Made by a program: the position numbers and the translations under genes. A stretch of 64,000 bases of DNA, taken from NCBI GenBank assembly GCA_016212925.1, contig JACRDF010000031.1, positions 1-64,000 of the forward strand. Direction: 5' to 3'. Under the pieces are notes generated by a model. That model made no database searches, was not told where the DNA came from, and worked only from the letters and a program-made list of their open reading frames with translations. This document shows, in pieces, positions 23,802-33,582 of this stretch (position 1 is its first letter; every line of letters starts with the position of its first letter). The stretch comes from Desulfomonile tiedjei. GTDB lineage: Bacteria; Desulfobacterota; Desulfomonilia; Desulfomonilales; Desulfomonilaceae.

Positions 23802-25469
23802 TTAACGCCTCCAGAAACTATCGAACACCAACCATAGCCAGAGGGCCGCGGCAAGAGCCAAGCCTATGATGCCTATGATCGGCAGCCCCATGAATCTAGG
23901 TTCCCCCGAAGGCGTGATTATCATCCCGGAAGCGATCACAAGGGCCGCTATGATGATGCTCGTGGCCATGCGCTTCGAGGCTCTGTCCAAATCTCTAAAG
24001 TACCCCTTCGGTCCCTTGTGCTCAACGATGATCTTGAATTGATTCTCACGCAGCGTGCGAGATATTTCGCGCAGGTCTCCCGGCAGGTCCCTTAATAGGC
24101 GAAGGATATCGCGGGACCCCTCCAACAGCCTTCTTCGCAACAATTTCGGACCGTAATGCGTCAGAGCAATTTCTCCGACAAACGGACCGACCACTTCAAC
24201 CGCGTCAAAATCAGGATCCAAACTCCGCCCCACACCTTCGAGAGTAATCAGTGCCTTACCCACCAGCAGAAGGTCGCTGGGCACCTGTATTCCGAATTTG
24301 TTGATGAGGTGCATGACCTCTTCCACTATGGAGCTGATGTGAATTTGTTTGAGAGGCAGCCTGTAAAAACGATCGAGAAAGAGATTCCCCTCTCTAAGGA
24401 ACTGAGTTCGATCGAGGTCTTCGGGAACCGCGTTCATCTGTATCAGGATGTCCGCCACCACATCGACTTCCCGGCGAATGCCCGCCCATACCAAGGCGAT
24501 GAGATTTTCCCTCATTCGCTCGTCCAATTGGCCCACCAGGCCGCAATCGAGGAAGCAGACCTTCTCTCCATCGAGCAACATCAGGTTGCCGGGATGAGGG
24601 TCGCCGTGGAAAAAGCCGAATTCCAATATTTGCCTGAGAATAGCCTCAGCGAGAGTTTCCGCGATTCGGCGCGCGACCGTTTCTCCACCGGGGAGAGCGG
24701 TTATCAGAGAGATTTTGGTCCCCCTGATTCGATCCATGGTCAGGACGCGCTCGGCAGTAAGCTCCCAGTGGGGCTTTGGGAATACGATGCCTGGGTAGGC
24801 CTCGAAGTCGGACCGAAACCTATCAAGATTGCGCCCTTCCAAGGCAAAATCCAGTTCCCGCTTCAGAGCGGCCCGATACTCCTCCACTAACTGGACAGGG
24901 CGGTAATTGGAAGACTCCGGGACATGTCTCGCCAGAAGTTCCGCCAGAGCCTGAAGAATGTCCAGGTCTTGAAGCAGAGTCTTTTTGGTTCCCGGCTTGC
25001 GGATCTTGACCACCACTTCGTTGCCGTCACGAGTGATTCCTGCGTGAACCTGGGCTATGGAAGCCGAAGCAAGGGGATTAGGATCGAGGAATCTAAATTT
25101 ATCGGCCAGGGGACCCAGATCGAATTCGAGCGTGGTCAAAAGCTGATCGAACTCCAGAGGGGCAACCTCATCTTGAAGGTGGCTCAGCTCTTCAATCCAG
25201 TTCTTCGGGAGTATGTCAGCCCGCGTGGACAACAACTGGCCAAGCTTGACGAACCCTCCGCCCAGATCTTCCAATGCCTGGCGAAAACGTTGAGCGGGCG
25301 TCTTCAATGCCGGTGGCTCAACCTCGCGGCCCTTGTGCCCGGGCCATGTAAGTCTCAGGTACTTAAGCAGCCCCATCCGTTGCAGGAGATCGCCGAAGCC
25401 GTGTCGGAACAGAACCGCGAAGATCTCCTGGGAGCGGCCAAGGTTTCTAACCACTTTGGATAGAGGCAT
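23802..25469 (-). CDS. UbiB/ABC1-family atypical kinase
   Basis: The 555-residue product matches AarF/UbiB proteins: KxGQ motif in GGFVKLGQLLSTRADIL (about residue 75), Ala-rich loop ASASIAQVHAG, catalytic Lys in VVVKIRKPG, the HGDPHPGNLML catalytic loop, and the metal Asp in VCFLDCGLVG. Two C-terminal membrane helices (SIIIAALVIASGMIITPSG; IIGLALAAALWLWLVF) anchor it. The family supports isoprenoid quinone biosynthesis or lipid handling, probably as an ATPase. No ubi/men gene is adjacent. Divergent from the Ser/Thr kinase gene. Confidence 0.92.
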   Translation of the reverse strand: MPLSKVVRNLGRSQEIFAVLFRHGFGDLLQRMGLLKYLRLTWPGHKGREVEPPALKTPAQRFRQALEDLGGGFVKLGQLLSTRADILPKNWIEELSHLQDEVAPLEFDQLLTTLEFDLGPLADKFRFLDPNPLASASIAQVHAGITRDGNEVVVKIRKPGTKKTLLQDLDILQALAELLARHVPESSNYRPVQLVEEYRAALKRELDFALEGRNLDRFRSDFEAYPGIVFPKPHWELTAERVLTMDRIRGTKISLITALPGGETVARRIAETLAEAILRQILEFGFFHGDPHPGNLMLLDGEKVCFLDCGLVGQLDERMRENLIALVWAGIRREVDVVADILIQMNAVPEDLDRTQFLREGNLFLDRFYRLPLKQIHISSIVEEVMHLINKFGIQVPSDLLLVGKALITLEGVGRSLDPDFDAVEVVGPFVGEIALTHYGPKLLRRRLLEGSRDILRLLRDLPGDLREISRTLRENQFKIIVEHKGPKGYFRDLDRASKRMATSIIIAALVIASGMIITPSGEPRFMGLPIIGIIGLALAAALWLWLVFDSFWRR

Positions 25470-25707
25470 TGAGCGTCACCCGTTTATTGTGCCGCTAGAG
25501 GCTCTTGTTGATGCGCATTCCCAATAGGCCGGGCACAGCAATAATATTTAGATATCAACTTCCGTGGCGGAAAACGCCACAACCAATAAAACCCAAAGCG
25601 AAACGGTATAATATGTTTATGGTTCCAATCCTCGCGATGTCAACCCGAGGCTTCCTTATCCAAGGCGTTTGGGCTATAATGGTCTGAAATCAATTCAATA
25701 ACGGAAT

Positions 25708-27060
25708 GTGATTACTGCCGTGAACAACCTCGAAAGCATGTCCGACCGCGACGGAAAGCCCTCGACCTCCATGGGCAGGTATCAGATCCTTGGGACCTTG
25801 GGCCGAGGAAACATGGGTGAGGTCTTCCGCGCACGAGACCCGATGATAGGCCGGCTCGTTGCCCTCAAGACAAGAAGATTCGATCTTGTTTACGAGGAAA
25901 AAGATCTCAAATTCATAGTCGACAAGTTCTTTGAGGAAGCCCGAATAGCCGGGAACCTGATTCATCCCCATATTGTTACTGTTTATGACGTGGGGCGAGA
26001 AGGGGACTATTGCTTTATAGCAATGGAATTGCTGGAGGGCGAGAGTCTCACCAATTTCAACAAACCCGAAAGGCTATTGCCTCCCGCGAAAGTGGCGGAA
26101 TTGATCAAGAGGGTCTGTTTGGCCCTCGATTTCGCCCATTCCCACGACGTGATCCACCGGGACGTCAAGCCCGCGAATCTTATGTTCACACGCGATCGCA
26201 GGATCAAGATCACCGATTTCGGCATCGCCATGGTCACCAGCACCAGTAGGTCGGGAGAACTCCAGGTTATGGGCACCCCCAGCTACATGTCACCGGAACA
26301 GACAAAGGGGTTGGATCTGACCCCGCAGACCGATTTTTTCTCCCTGGGCGTGGTGTTTTTTGAGCTGCTTACCGGAAGAAGGCCTTTTGGGGGGCGCACA
26401 CTTTACGAACTCATGGACAATATACGATATACCGCGGCCCCTTCGGTCTTGACCTTTAATCCGGCCCTTACACCCGGTCTGGACCACGTGTTTCAGCGGG
26501 CTTTGGACAAGGAACCGGAGCTAAGATACAAATCCGGCAAGGAATTTGCCGAAGCAATTGACGGCGCGTTGAAAGGGAAAAGTGTCCCGGTAAGAGACCT
26601 GAAGGCGAGCAAAAAGGTCGATCTGATCAGGCCCATAGAGTTTTTCAGGACCTTCAGCCGCAGGGAGATAGAACAGATAATCCGGTTCGGCACCTTTATA
26701 CGCTACGAAGGGTCCCAGGTGATACTGAAGGAAGGAGACGTGGACACGACATTTTACATACTTCTTTCAGGCCTTGTGCGGGTCATCAAGAATAACCGCA
26801 AAATCACCGACCTGCACCGAGGCGCTTGTTTCGGCGAAATGGGAGCGCTGACCAACACCGCTCGTACGGCCCATGTGTTAGCGCGCGTCCCGTGCATCGT
26901 GCTGAAACTGGACCTGAAGGTCCTGGAGCGCGAGAGCCCCGACTTGAAAATCAAAATATACCAGGTTTTCATCGAAACCCTTATCAAGAGGCTCGAACAG
27001 ACCACCAGACGCCTGACCTCCGAACACGACGTCACGGATTCCAACAAAAAGCAGGAGTAA
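25708..27060 (+). CDS. Ser/Thr protein kinase fused to a cyclic-nucleotide-binding domain
   Basis: The 450-residue protein has a complete Hanks-type kinase domain (about residues 24-290): LGRGNMGEVF glycine loop, Lys54 in VALKT, HRDVKPANL (150-158), DFGIA (170-174), GTPSYMSPEQ. A C-terminal cNMP-binding domain covers about 320-430, with the phosphate-binding cassette FGEMGALTNTARTAHVL keeping Glu and Arg. There is no membrane segment, so it should be a cytoplasmic kinase controlled by a cyclic nucleotide, an arrangement like eukaryotic PKG but in reverse domain order. Start GTG at 25708 is uncertain; ATGs at residues 11 and 22 are alternatives. Confidence 0.88.
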   Translation: MITAVNNLESMSDRDGKPSTSMGRYQILGTLGRGNMGEVFRARDPMIGRLVALKTRRFDLVYEEKDLKFIVDKFFEEARIAGNLIHPHIVTVYDVGREGDYCFIAMELLEGESLTNFNKPERLLPPAKVAELIKRVCLALDFAHSHDVIHRDVKPANLMFTRDRRIKITDFGIAMVTSTSRSGELQVMGTPSYMSPEQTKGLDLTPQTDFFSLGVVFFELLTGRRPFGGRTLYELMDNIRYTAAPSVLTFNPALTPGLDHVFQRALDKEPELRYKSGKEFAEAIDGALKGKSVPVRDLKASKKVDLIRPIEFFRTFSRREIEQIIRFGTFIRYEGSQVILKEGDVDTTFYILLSGLVRVIKNNRKITDLHRGACFGEMGALTNTARTAHVLARVPCIVLKLDLKVLERESPDLKIKIYQVFIETLIKRLEQTTRRLTSEHDVTDSNKKQE

Positions 27061-27131
27061 CACCCCCTCGGTTTGACTGCATCTGTAGTCCTCTGGTTTC
27101 CTCCGCTCCGACCCCAATACGGGGGTGTTAC
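27057..27131. repeat. 11-bp inverted repeat overlapping the kinase stop codon
   Basis: GTAACACCCCC (27057-27067), which includes the TAA stop, pairs with GGGGGTGTTAC (27121-27131) across 53 bases. No T run follows. It may stabilise the 3' end. Nothing else is recognised in the 27061-27395 gap. Confidence 0.5.
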
Positions 27132-27395
27132 CATTGATGGAACGAGGCCATTAAAGCGTGAATGTTCGAGGCGTTGGTAATTCGCTGTTACTCATTTTCC
27201 GGGGACAAAGTAGAAGGCCAGCAGCCAGTTGAGCGACGGCTTCAGAAATGCTGGCATAAGAATCCCCCGAATCGTCGCGCTCGATCGCGCCCGACAGGCC
27301 CGTAATTGGCCATAATATGTAATTCTTGTTGCAGCAGGAAAACGTTCTATTATGGAAATTGTCGACTTCGATAGCTCAGCAGGGAATCAGCCGTA

Positions 27396-28256
27396 TTACT
27401 TGAAACCGGCTTCTCCCGCACCTTTTCCACAAGCTTCCAGGGCAATGTTCCTCAGTTGAAGAACGCGGGATAGTGCAACTTCAGGGGATCGATCCCAGTA
27501 TTTGGTCCCCTCTTTCACCCAATCTTCCGCGGCTTTCACGGCTTTCGGAGGCGCTCCCTTCATTTTAGGGGCGTACTGTTGGTGTGCCTGTTCAAGCAAT
27601 TTTGTGCGGTCTGCTCCTTTTTGCTGCCTAACAATTCCTTCGCTTGCCTTCATGAAGGCAAGTACCGCTTCACAGGGACTGAGTTCGTTCGGTTGTTTTG
27701 CACTCTGTGGACCGACCTCGGCCGGCATGGGGGCAGGCGGTTTCGGTTGTGGCTCTAGGTCTGCCGCACGTTTCTTGAGTTGCTCGACCTCTTGGGCCAG
27801 CCGGTCTTTTTCGCGTTTTAGAGAAGCGATTTCCTCCTCGGCTACGCTATTTTTCTTCTTAAGCTCGTTATTTTCCGTGGAAAGAGCTGCTTTGGCTTTA
27901 TTCAGGTCGTCCAATTCTCGCTGCATTTTCGTATTCTTATCTGACAGTGCCTTCGCATCACCACTTAGGCTACTTTTTTCCTGGTCCAAACGGGCAGACT
28001 CCTGAGTCAATCTCGTGACCTCAGAGTTCAGCTTTTCAATTTGCTGCTTGGCGCTCTCAAGCTCCTCTTTATACCGGCCGCATCCTGAAAGCATGAACAA
28101 CAAAGTTGTCCCGATCAGGGCCCAGCAAGAGAAGGCATAAAGTGACGGCCATTCCCTAACAAAACCCCTGAAGCCTCTATTGGTGGTTTCGGAGAGTACC
28201 CGACCCGGCATCCCCAACATCCTTCCCAATGGCCCCGTTAAATCGCGGATTCTCAC
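27396..28256 (-). CDS. Probable lipoprotein with long coiled coil, unknown function
   Basis: Start is the GTG at 28256, five bases after GGAGG; a longer frame has no such site. A hydrophobic segment (LYAFSCWALIGTTLLFMLSG) ends in the lipobox-like LSGC about 57 residues in, so the protein is either a lipoprotein with an unusually long leader or an anchored membrane protein. It continues with about 110 residues of heptad coiled coil (EELESAKQQIEKLNSEVTRL onward), a Pro-rich hinge, and an Ala-rich helical C-terminus with two Cys. No enzyme domain is seen. A structural or tethering role in the periplasm is the plain inference. Confidence 0.7.
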   Translation of the reverse strand: MRIRDLTGPLGRMLGMPGRVLSETTNRGFRGFVREWPSLYAFSCWALIGTTLLFMLSGCGRYKEELESAKQQIEKLNSEVTRLTQESARLDQEKSSLSGDAKALSDKNTKMQRELDDLNKAKAALSTENNELKKKNSVAEEEIASLKREKDRLAQEVEQLKKRAADLEPQPKPPAPMPAEVGPQSAKQPNELSPCEAVLAFMKASEGIVRQQKGADRTKLLEQAHQQYAPKMKGAPPKAVKAAEDWVKEGTKYWDRSPEVALSRVLQLRNIALEACGKGAGEAGFK

Positions 28257-28658
28257 ACTACCCTCCTGTCGCAGAACTCGAAACTTGCAATTATACAGGA
28301 AATCCAGCCTCCGGCACGTTCGTCCGGCCTCCAAAACGGTCTCTGAACAGAGGTGCCACGCGTCCTACGTTTTGGTCCATTCAACCGGCTCTATGTTACC
28401 GGTCGGGGAACCTTGCGTCTAGCATGTACTATACTCGCACTGACCAATGCTGTCCACGGAGAATTCGCAAGGATGTTAACACCCTTGACCTGTGTGAGCT
28501 TCCACAGTGGGAAGGAGTTGAAGCCTCCTTTTAGTCAGGTCATACGCATTTACGGGCGATGAGGGCTTGAAACAAGGAATAAGAGCGTTTTTGATTGACT
28601 CCCAAACAGCACTTCTGTAGTGAAATCCTTACACATATAGAAATCAGGAGTTTGGTTC
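28257..28658. other. Divergent spacer before the RND operon
   Basis: No gene is recognised. It must hold promoters for the coiled-coil protein and the efflux operon. I see no clear operator, and no TetR- or MarR-type regulator gene is adjacent. Confidence 0.4.
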
Positions 28659-29840
28659 ATGAAAGCCATCAGATTATCAGGAGTGTTGCTTATTGTCGCC
28701 TTGGCTTCAATGAGCATTTTCGGCTGCAGCGAAAAGGCCCACGTCGCTGTGCCACCTCCCGCTGAGGTCATCGTTAGCCAACCCTTGAGCAAAGAAGTGA
28801 CCCAATTCCTGGAATTCACCGGGACCACTGCCGCGTTGGAATTTGTGGAGATTCGCGCCAGAGTCGAGGGCTGGTTGGAGCGCATTAATTTCGATCCCGG
28901 ATCAGAGGTCAAGAAAGAGGACTTGCTCTTCATAATAGATCCGAGGCCCTTCCAGGCCCAGGTTGACCAATTTGAAGCTGCTCTGAGGGCAAAGCAGGCA
29001 GATTTCCAGTTGAAGCAGGCAAATCTGAAGCGCGCGGAGCAGCTGCTTGCCTCCGCGTCCATCAGTCAGCTCCAATATGACGTGCAAAAAGCTGAAGAAC
29101 TGGTCGCCGCCGCGCAGGTAGGAATTGCCAAGGCCGATCTGGAGAAGGCAAAGCTCGATCTGGCCTACACTCGGGTCATCGCTCCGATCAGCGGCAATGT
29201 GAGCCGTAACTATGTGGATGTGGGGAACCTGGTCGGAGCGAGAGAAAAGACGCTTCTCACCGAGATTGTTAACGACAATTCCGTGTACGTATATTTTGAC
29301 GTTAGCGAGCGGGATATACTAATGCTGATGCGAATGTGGCCGAACATTCGGACCGAAAAACCTACTGACAGGGAAAGGCCTCCTGCCTATCTCCAGTTGG
29401 CTGATGAGACCGGATTCCCCCATGAAGGAAAGGTCGATTTCACCGAACCGCGAGTTGACCCAAGTACAGGAACGCTCAAGGTCAGGGCCATTTTTCCCAA
29501 TGAAAAGGGCCTCCTGGTACCCGGGCTGTTTGGACGCGTCAGAGTTCCCATACAGAAGAAGGAGGCTCTCCTGGTACCTGAACTGGCAGTGGGAATTGGC
29601 CAGGCCGGAAGGTACGTGCTAGTCGTGAATAAGGAAAACGTTGTTGAGCAAAAACTGGTCAAGACCGGCCATCTCGAAGGAACACTCCGGGTCATAGACG
29701 AGGGGTTGGCAAAGGATGAACGTGTGGTGATCAACGCTATCCAAAGGGCAAGGCCTGGAGCCAAGGTCAGCCCCAAGGAATCGCCCATCTCTTCCACGCC
29801 TCAGGGTCCCGAAAAGGACACACCATATTCCGGAAAGTAG
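28659..29840 (+). CDS. RND efflux pump periplasmic adaptor (AcrA/MexA-like)
   Basis: The 393-residue product has a lipoprotein signal peptide (SMSIFGC, Cys23), a lipoyl half-motif (VEIRARVEGWLERINFDPGS), an alpha-hairpin (about residues 95-160), the second lipoyl half (YTRVIAPISGNVSRNYVDVG), beta-barrel and membrane-proximal domains. It links the inner-membrane pump to an outer-membrane channel. The pump gene follows 12 bases downstream, so the two are one operon. The TolC-type partner must be encoded elsewhere. Normal length for the family. Confidence 0.93.
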   Translation: MKAIRLSGVLLIVALASMSIFGCSEKAHVAVPPPAEVIVSQPLSKEVTQFLEFTGTTAALEFVEIRARVEGWLERINFDPGSEVKKEDLLFIIDPRPFQAQVDQFEAALRAKQADFQLKQANLKRAEQLLASASISQLQYDVQKAEELVAAAQVGIAKADLEKAKLDLAYTRVIAPISGNVSRNYVDVGNLVGAREKTLLTEIVNDNSVYVYFDVSERDILMLMRMWPNIRTEKPTDRERPPAYLQLADETGFPHEGKVDFTEPRVDPSTGTLKVRAIFPNEKGLLVPGLFGRVRVPIQKKEALLVPELAVGIGQAGRYVLVVNKENVVEQKLVKTGHLEGTLRVIDEGLAKDERVVINAIQRARPGAKVSPKESPISSTPQGPEKDTPYSGK

Positions 29841-29852
29841 TGGAGGGCCGAC

Positions 29853-32800
29853 ATGCTCAGTCGCTTTTTCATTGAAAGGCCCATTTTCGCCTCGGTCATC
29901 TCGATTCTTATCGTCTTTGCGGGCGGCATTTCCATTTTCTCTCTCCCGATCGCGCAATACCCCGAAATTGTTCCGCCCGTTGTCCAAGTATCCGCCTACT
30001 ATCCTGGCGCGGATCCACGCGTCATAGCGGAAACGGTCGCGGCTCCTATTGAACAGCAGGTAAACGGCGTCGAGAACATGCTCTACATGTCGAGCCAGAG
30101 TGCGGCTGATGGATCGTACACGTTGAATGTCACCTTTGATCTTGGCACCAACATTGACATGAACACGGTGCTCACGCAAAACCGCGTCTCCGCGGCCCTG
30201 GCCCAACTGCCCGAAGACGTTCAGCGGCAAGGCGTGACGACCAAGAAGGTGTCGAGCGCCCTTGTCCTTATCATTAGCCTGTTTTCTCCGGACAATCGGT
30301 ATGACGACCTCTTCATAACCAATTACGCGACGATAAACCTTAAGGACCCGTTGAGCCGAATACCTGGAGTCGGCAACATTGCCTTGTATCCGAGCAAGGA
30401 TTACTCCATGAGGTTGTGGCTGGATGCGGACAAACTGCGGGCCAGAGATCTCACTATTGACGATGTGGTTGGGGCATTGCGCCAGCAGAACGTGCAAGTG
30501 GCAGCCGGGCAGCTCGGCCAGCCTCCCGTACCAAAGGATCAGATCTATCAGCTCAACGTAAACACCTTGGGCCGACTTACGGATGTGGAACAGTTCGAGG
30601 ATGTCATTATCAAGACCGGAGAAGGTACGCGGGCCATTCGAGTCAGAGACGTAGGGAAAGTAGATTTGGGCGGCAAGGCCTATGACTTCTTGTCTCTTTT
30701 CAACGGCCGGCCTGCGGCCACCATGATCGTCTATCAGTCCCCCGGTTCCAACGCGATAGAAGTGACCGATCAGGTGCTCAGGGCCTTGGAGGAACTCAAG
30801 AAAACATTCCCTCCGGCCCTTGAATACCGTGTCCTTTACAAGATTGCCGATTTTGTAAACGCGTCGATTCATGAAGTGATCAAGACGTTGTTCGAAGCAT
30901 TTGTGCTCGTGGTTTTAGTGGTTTTCATCTTTTTGCAGAGCTGGCGCGCAACCTTGATTCCCATGATAAGCATTCCCGTTGCCTTGATAGGCACGTTTGC
31001 AGTCATGGCTCTGTTGGGCTTCTCCATAAATATGGTGACCCTCTTCGGGCTTGTCCTGGCGATCGGGCTGGTGGTGGACGACGCAATTGTCGTCGTGGAG
31101 AATGTTGAGCGCAACATGGCGGAATTCGGCCTGAGTCCCAAAGACGCGGCTATCCGATCAATGGAGGAGGTCAGCGGGGCGATCATCGGCATCACCCTGG
31201 TACTTATGGCCGTCTTTGTGCCGCCCGCGTTCCTCGGGGGCATCACCGGCCAGCTGTTCAGGCAGTTCTCTCTCACTATCGCCATTACCATGTTTTTCAG
31301 CGCGATCAACGCGCTCACAATGAGCCCGGCCCTGTGCGCCCTGATTCTGCGACCCGGGCACGGACAGAAGAACGCCTTTTTTAGAGGTTTCAATAGTGGT
31401 TTCAACCGGACCACGGAATGGTACACGCGCATCGTTTCCATAGCGGTGCGCCGCATTGCTCTCATGATGGTCTTGTTTGTTGGGCTGGTTGCGCTCACTG
31501 CGATCACGTATGGCAAGGTCCCTACGGGGTTCCTCCCTTTGGAAGATGACGGGCTGGTTCTCGTCAACGTTCTGATGCCCGACGGCGCGACGCTGGATCG
31601 CACCAACAAGGTCGTGCAAGAGGCCGGCGCCTTGATCGGCCAGACCGACGGTGTGCTCGGCTGGGGCGCATTGGTCGGCTATTCCATGATCGATGCAGCG
31701 CGATCCAACCTGGCCACAATCTTCGTTCCTTTGAAACCGTGGGAAGAGCGCCTCGCGCACGGACGCAGCCGAGAAATAATCATGAAGGAACTTTCGGCTA
31801 AGTTTCAGAAAATATACGAAGGAATGGTATTCACATACACCCTGCCGCCTGTCCTCGGATTGGGAACGGGCGGGGGGTTCGAGATGCAGCTTCTTGACAA
31901 GGGGGACCTGGGCTTTCAGGAGTTGGAGCAGTCCGGCACGCAATTGGCACAGGCGGCCAACCAACAGCCGGAGTTGGAATCCGTGTTCGCCACGTTTCGC
32001 TCGACGTATCCGAGCGTTTATCTCGATATCGATCGAACCAAGGCGTTGGCACTGAAGGTTCCCCTCCAAAGCGTTTTCAGCACCCTGCAAACGTACCTCG
32101 GGTCGACATATGTAAATGATTTCAATAAATTCAGCAGAACATGGCAAGTCAGGGTCCAGGGAGACAGCATGTTCCGGCGTACCCCGGAAGATATCTCGCA
32201 ACTTTTCATGAGAAACACAGACGGGAAAATGATTCCTTTGGGCACTCTCCTAAACGCCCGGTACGAAGTGGGCCCGATGCGTGTGGACAGGTACAACCTG
32301 TTTCCGACCGCGAAGCTAATGGGTGAAAACGCTCCGGGATACAGCTCGGGCCAGGCCCTGAGTATCATGGAACAGTTGGCGGCAAAGGTGCTGCCTCCAG
32401 GGATGGCCTTCGAGTGGACGAACATGGCTTACCAGGAAAAGAAAGCCGCCGGGAAGGCCGTCATAACTTTCATAGCAGCAATACTGGTTGTCATCCTCAT
32501 CCTTGCAGCCCTGTACGAGAGTTGGGCCGATCCCATTTCAGTCGTTTTGATCGTCCCCTTGGCGGTTCTCGGCGCTGCCGTAGGCCTTCTGATAGGCGGC
32601 ATGGACAACAACGTCTACACTCAAGTGGGGCTTGTGCTCCTGGTGGGGTTGGCGGCCAAGAATGCGATTCTCATAGTTGAATTCGCGCGGGAAGTCAGGT
32701 CCAAGGGGGTTGGCGTCCTGGAAGCCGCGGTCGAAGCATCGAAGTTGCGCTTTCGACCCATTCTGATGACTTCGTTTGCGTTTATCCTAGGAGTTCTACC

Positions 32801-32999
32801 CCTGGTGACTGCATCAGGTGCCGGCGCAGTCAGTCGGCAATCAGTGGGGACCGCAGTCTTTGCCGGGATGCTTGGGGTCACCATACTCGGGGTGTTCTTC
32901 ATTCCAGTCCTATACGTACTCATGCAGGGCCGGAAGAGAAAGCTGGAGCAGCCAACAGGGACAGCCTCGGGGGCTGGAACAGGTGGTGAAGCCTCGTGA
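29853..32999 (+). CDS. RND multidrug efflux transporter (AcrB/MexB-like, HAE-1)
   Basis: The 1048-residue inner-membrane pump uses the proton gradient to expel drugs. The start MLSRFFIERPIFASVISI is typical. Proton-relay residues are present: the Asp pair in GLVVDDAIVVVENVERNM on TM4 and the Lys in GLAAKNAILIVEFA on TM10. The large periplasmic loops carry the Gly-rich region (GLGTGGGFEMQL). Two halves of six membrane segments each. Length is standard. The adaptor gene is directly upstream. Several long antisense frames overlap it and are shadows. Confidence 0.96.
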   Translation: MLSRFFIERPIFASVISILIVFAGGISIFSLPIAQYPEIVPPVVQVSAYYPGADPRVIAETVAAPIEQQVNGVENMLYMSSQSAADGSYTLNVTFDLGTNIDMNTVLTQNRVSAALAQLPEDVQRQGVTTKKVSSALVLIISLFSPDNRYDDLFITNYATINLKDPLSRIPGVGNIALYPSKDYSMRLWLDADKLRARDLTIDDVVGALRQQNVQVAAGQLGQPPVPKDQIYQLNVNTLGRLTDVEQFEDVIIKTGEGTRAIRVRDVGKVDLGGKAYDFLSLFNGRPAATMIVYQSPGSNAIEVTDQVLRALEELKKTFPPALEYRVLYKIADFVNASIHEVIKTLFEAFVLVVLVVFIFLQSWRATLIPMISIPVALIGTFAVMALLGFSINMVTLFGLVLAIGLVVDDAIVVVENVERNMAEFGLSPKDAAIRSMEEVSGAIIGITLVLMAVFVPPAFLGGITGQLFRQFSLTIAITMFFSAINALTMSPALCALILRPGHGQKNAFFRGFNSGFNRTTEWYTRIVSIAVRRIALMMVLFVGLVALTAITYGKVPTGFLPLEDDGLVLVNVLMPDGATLDRTNKVVQEAGALIGQTDGVLGWGALVGYSMIDAARSNLATIFVPLKPWEERLAHGRSREIIMKELSAKFQKIYEGMVFTYTLPPVLGLGTGGGFEMQLLDKGDLGFQELEQSGTQLAQAANQQPELESVFATFRSTYPSVYLDIDRTKALALKVPLQSVFSTLQTYLGSTYVNDFNKFSRTWQVRVQGDSMFRRTPEDISQLFMRNTDGKMIPLGTLLNARYEVGPMRVDRYNLFPTAKLMGENAPGYSSGQALSIMEQLAAKVLPPGMAFEWTNMAYQEKKAAGKAVITFIAAILVVILILAALYESWADPISVVLIVPLAVLGAAVGLLIGGMDNNVYTQVGLVLLVGLAAKNAILIVEFAREVRSKGVGVLEAAVEASKLRFRPILMTSFAFILGVLPLVTASGAGAVSRQSVGTAVFAGMLGVTILGVFFIPVLYVLMQGRKRKLEQPTGTASGAGTGGEAS

Positions 33000-33145
33000 G
33001 GTCCGTCGAACCCCCTTGCTGGAATTCAGGCTTTTCAAAACATGGCCCGCTTGCCACTGCTTGCTTGTCAGGCATGCGGCCTCACGTCGTGCCATCTTGA
33101 CACAGTTTGGGGATGAAGATAGCCTTTGAGTAGGAGGTGTACCCT

Positions 33146-33364
33146 GTGACCAAGCTTCTGACACGTGCCTTTGAAAAGGCGTCTGAGCTTTCAGACGAAC
33201 TCCAGGATCAGCTCGCCCAAGAATTGTTGGAAGAAATTGAAGGGGAAGCCAGCTGGGATCGGACTCTGGAAGAGTCGCAGGAGACGTTGGAGCGCCTGGC
33301 GGACAAGGCCTTGCAAGATTACCGTGAGGGCAAGACTGACAAGATTGGCTTCGACGACCTGTGA
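33146..33364 (+). CDS. Type II antitoxin-like small protein
   Basis: Start is GTG at 33146, eight bases after AGGAGG. The 72-residue product (VTKLLTRAFEKASELSDELQ, then acidic QDQLAQELLEEIEGE and DKALQDYREGKTDKIGFDDL) has the helical, acidic make-up of antitoxins that pair with RelE-type toxins, and a front typical of that group. The stop codon overlaps the start of the next frame (GTGA), the usual toxin-antitoxin layout. A beta-strand or helix-turn-helix DNA-binding part is not evident. Assignment rests on pattern and gene order. Confidence 0.6.
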   Translation: MTKLLTRAFEKASELSDELQDQLAQELLEEIEGEASWDRTLEESQETLERLADKALQDYREGKTDKIGFDDL

Positions 33365-33468
33365 AATCTCAACTGACCCCTGATTTCATTTCTTGCTTTC
33401 GGAGACTCCCAGCTCGAATTCAGCGCCTTGCGCGCAAGGACTGTGAGCTGTGGAGTTCACAAACGTAG
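33361..33468 (+). pseudogene. Truncated RelE-type toxin, N-terminal remnant
   Basis: A GTG overlapping the antitoxin stop opens a 35-codon frame: VKSQLTPDFISCFRRLPARI, then QRLARKDCELW and a stop soon after. The front matches the usual start of RelE/YoeB-like toxins (a TPxFxxxFxxLPxxIQxxARKxYxLW form), which run to 85-100 residues. The remaining two thirds, including the catalytic region, are missing, and no continuation was found in other frames before 33583. The antitoxin is therefore probably an orphan. Confidence 0.5.
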
Positions 33469-33582
33469 GATCATCAACCCGAGTGACACGCTGAGGAAGC
33501 CCCGTCGCAATTAGCGGTGCAGGACTTGCCATGCCAACTCGGTTCAAGAATTATGTGTGGTGTCCCAATTCGCACCACCAAT

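Noticed and set aside
29619-32201. Long antisense frames (417 and 347 codons) opposite the RND pump gene
   Set aside because: His/Arg/Gly-rich shadow sequences; the plus-strand pump is complete with all functional residues.
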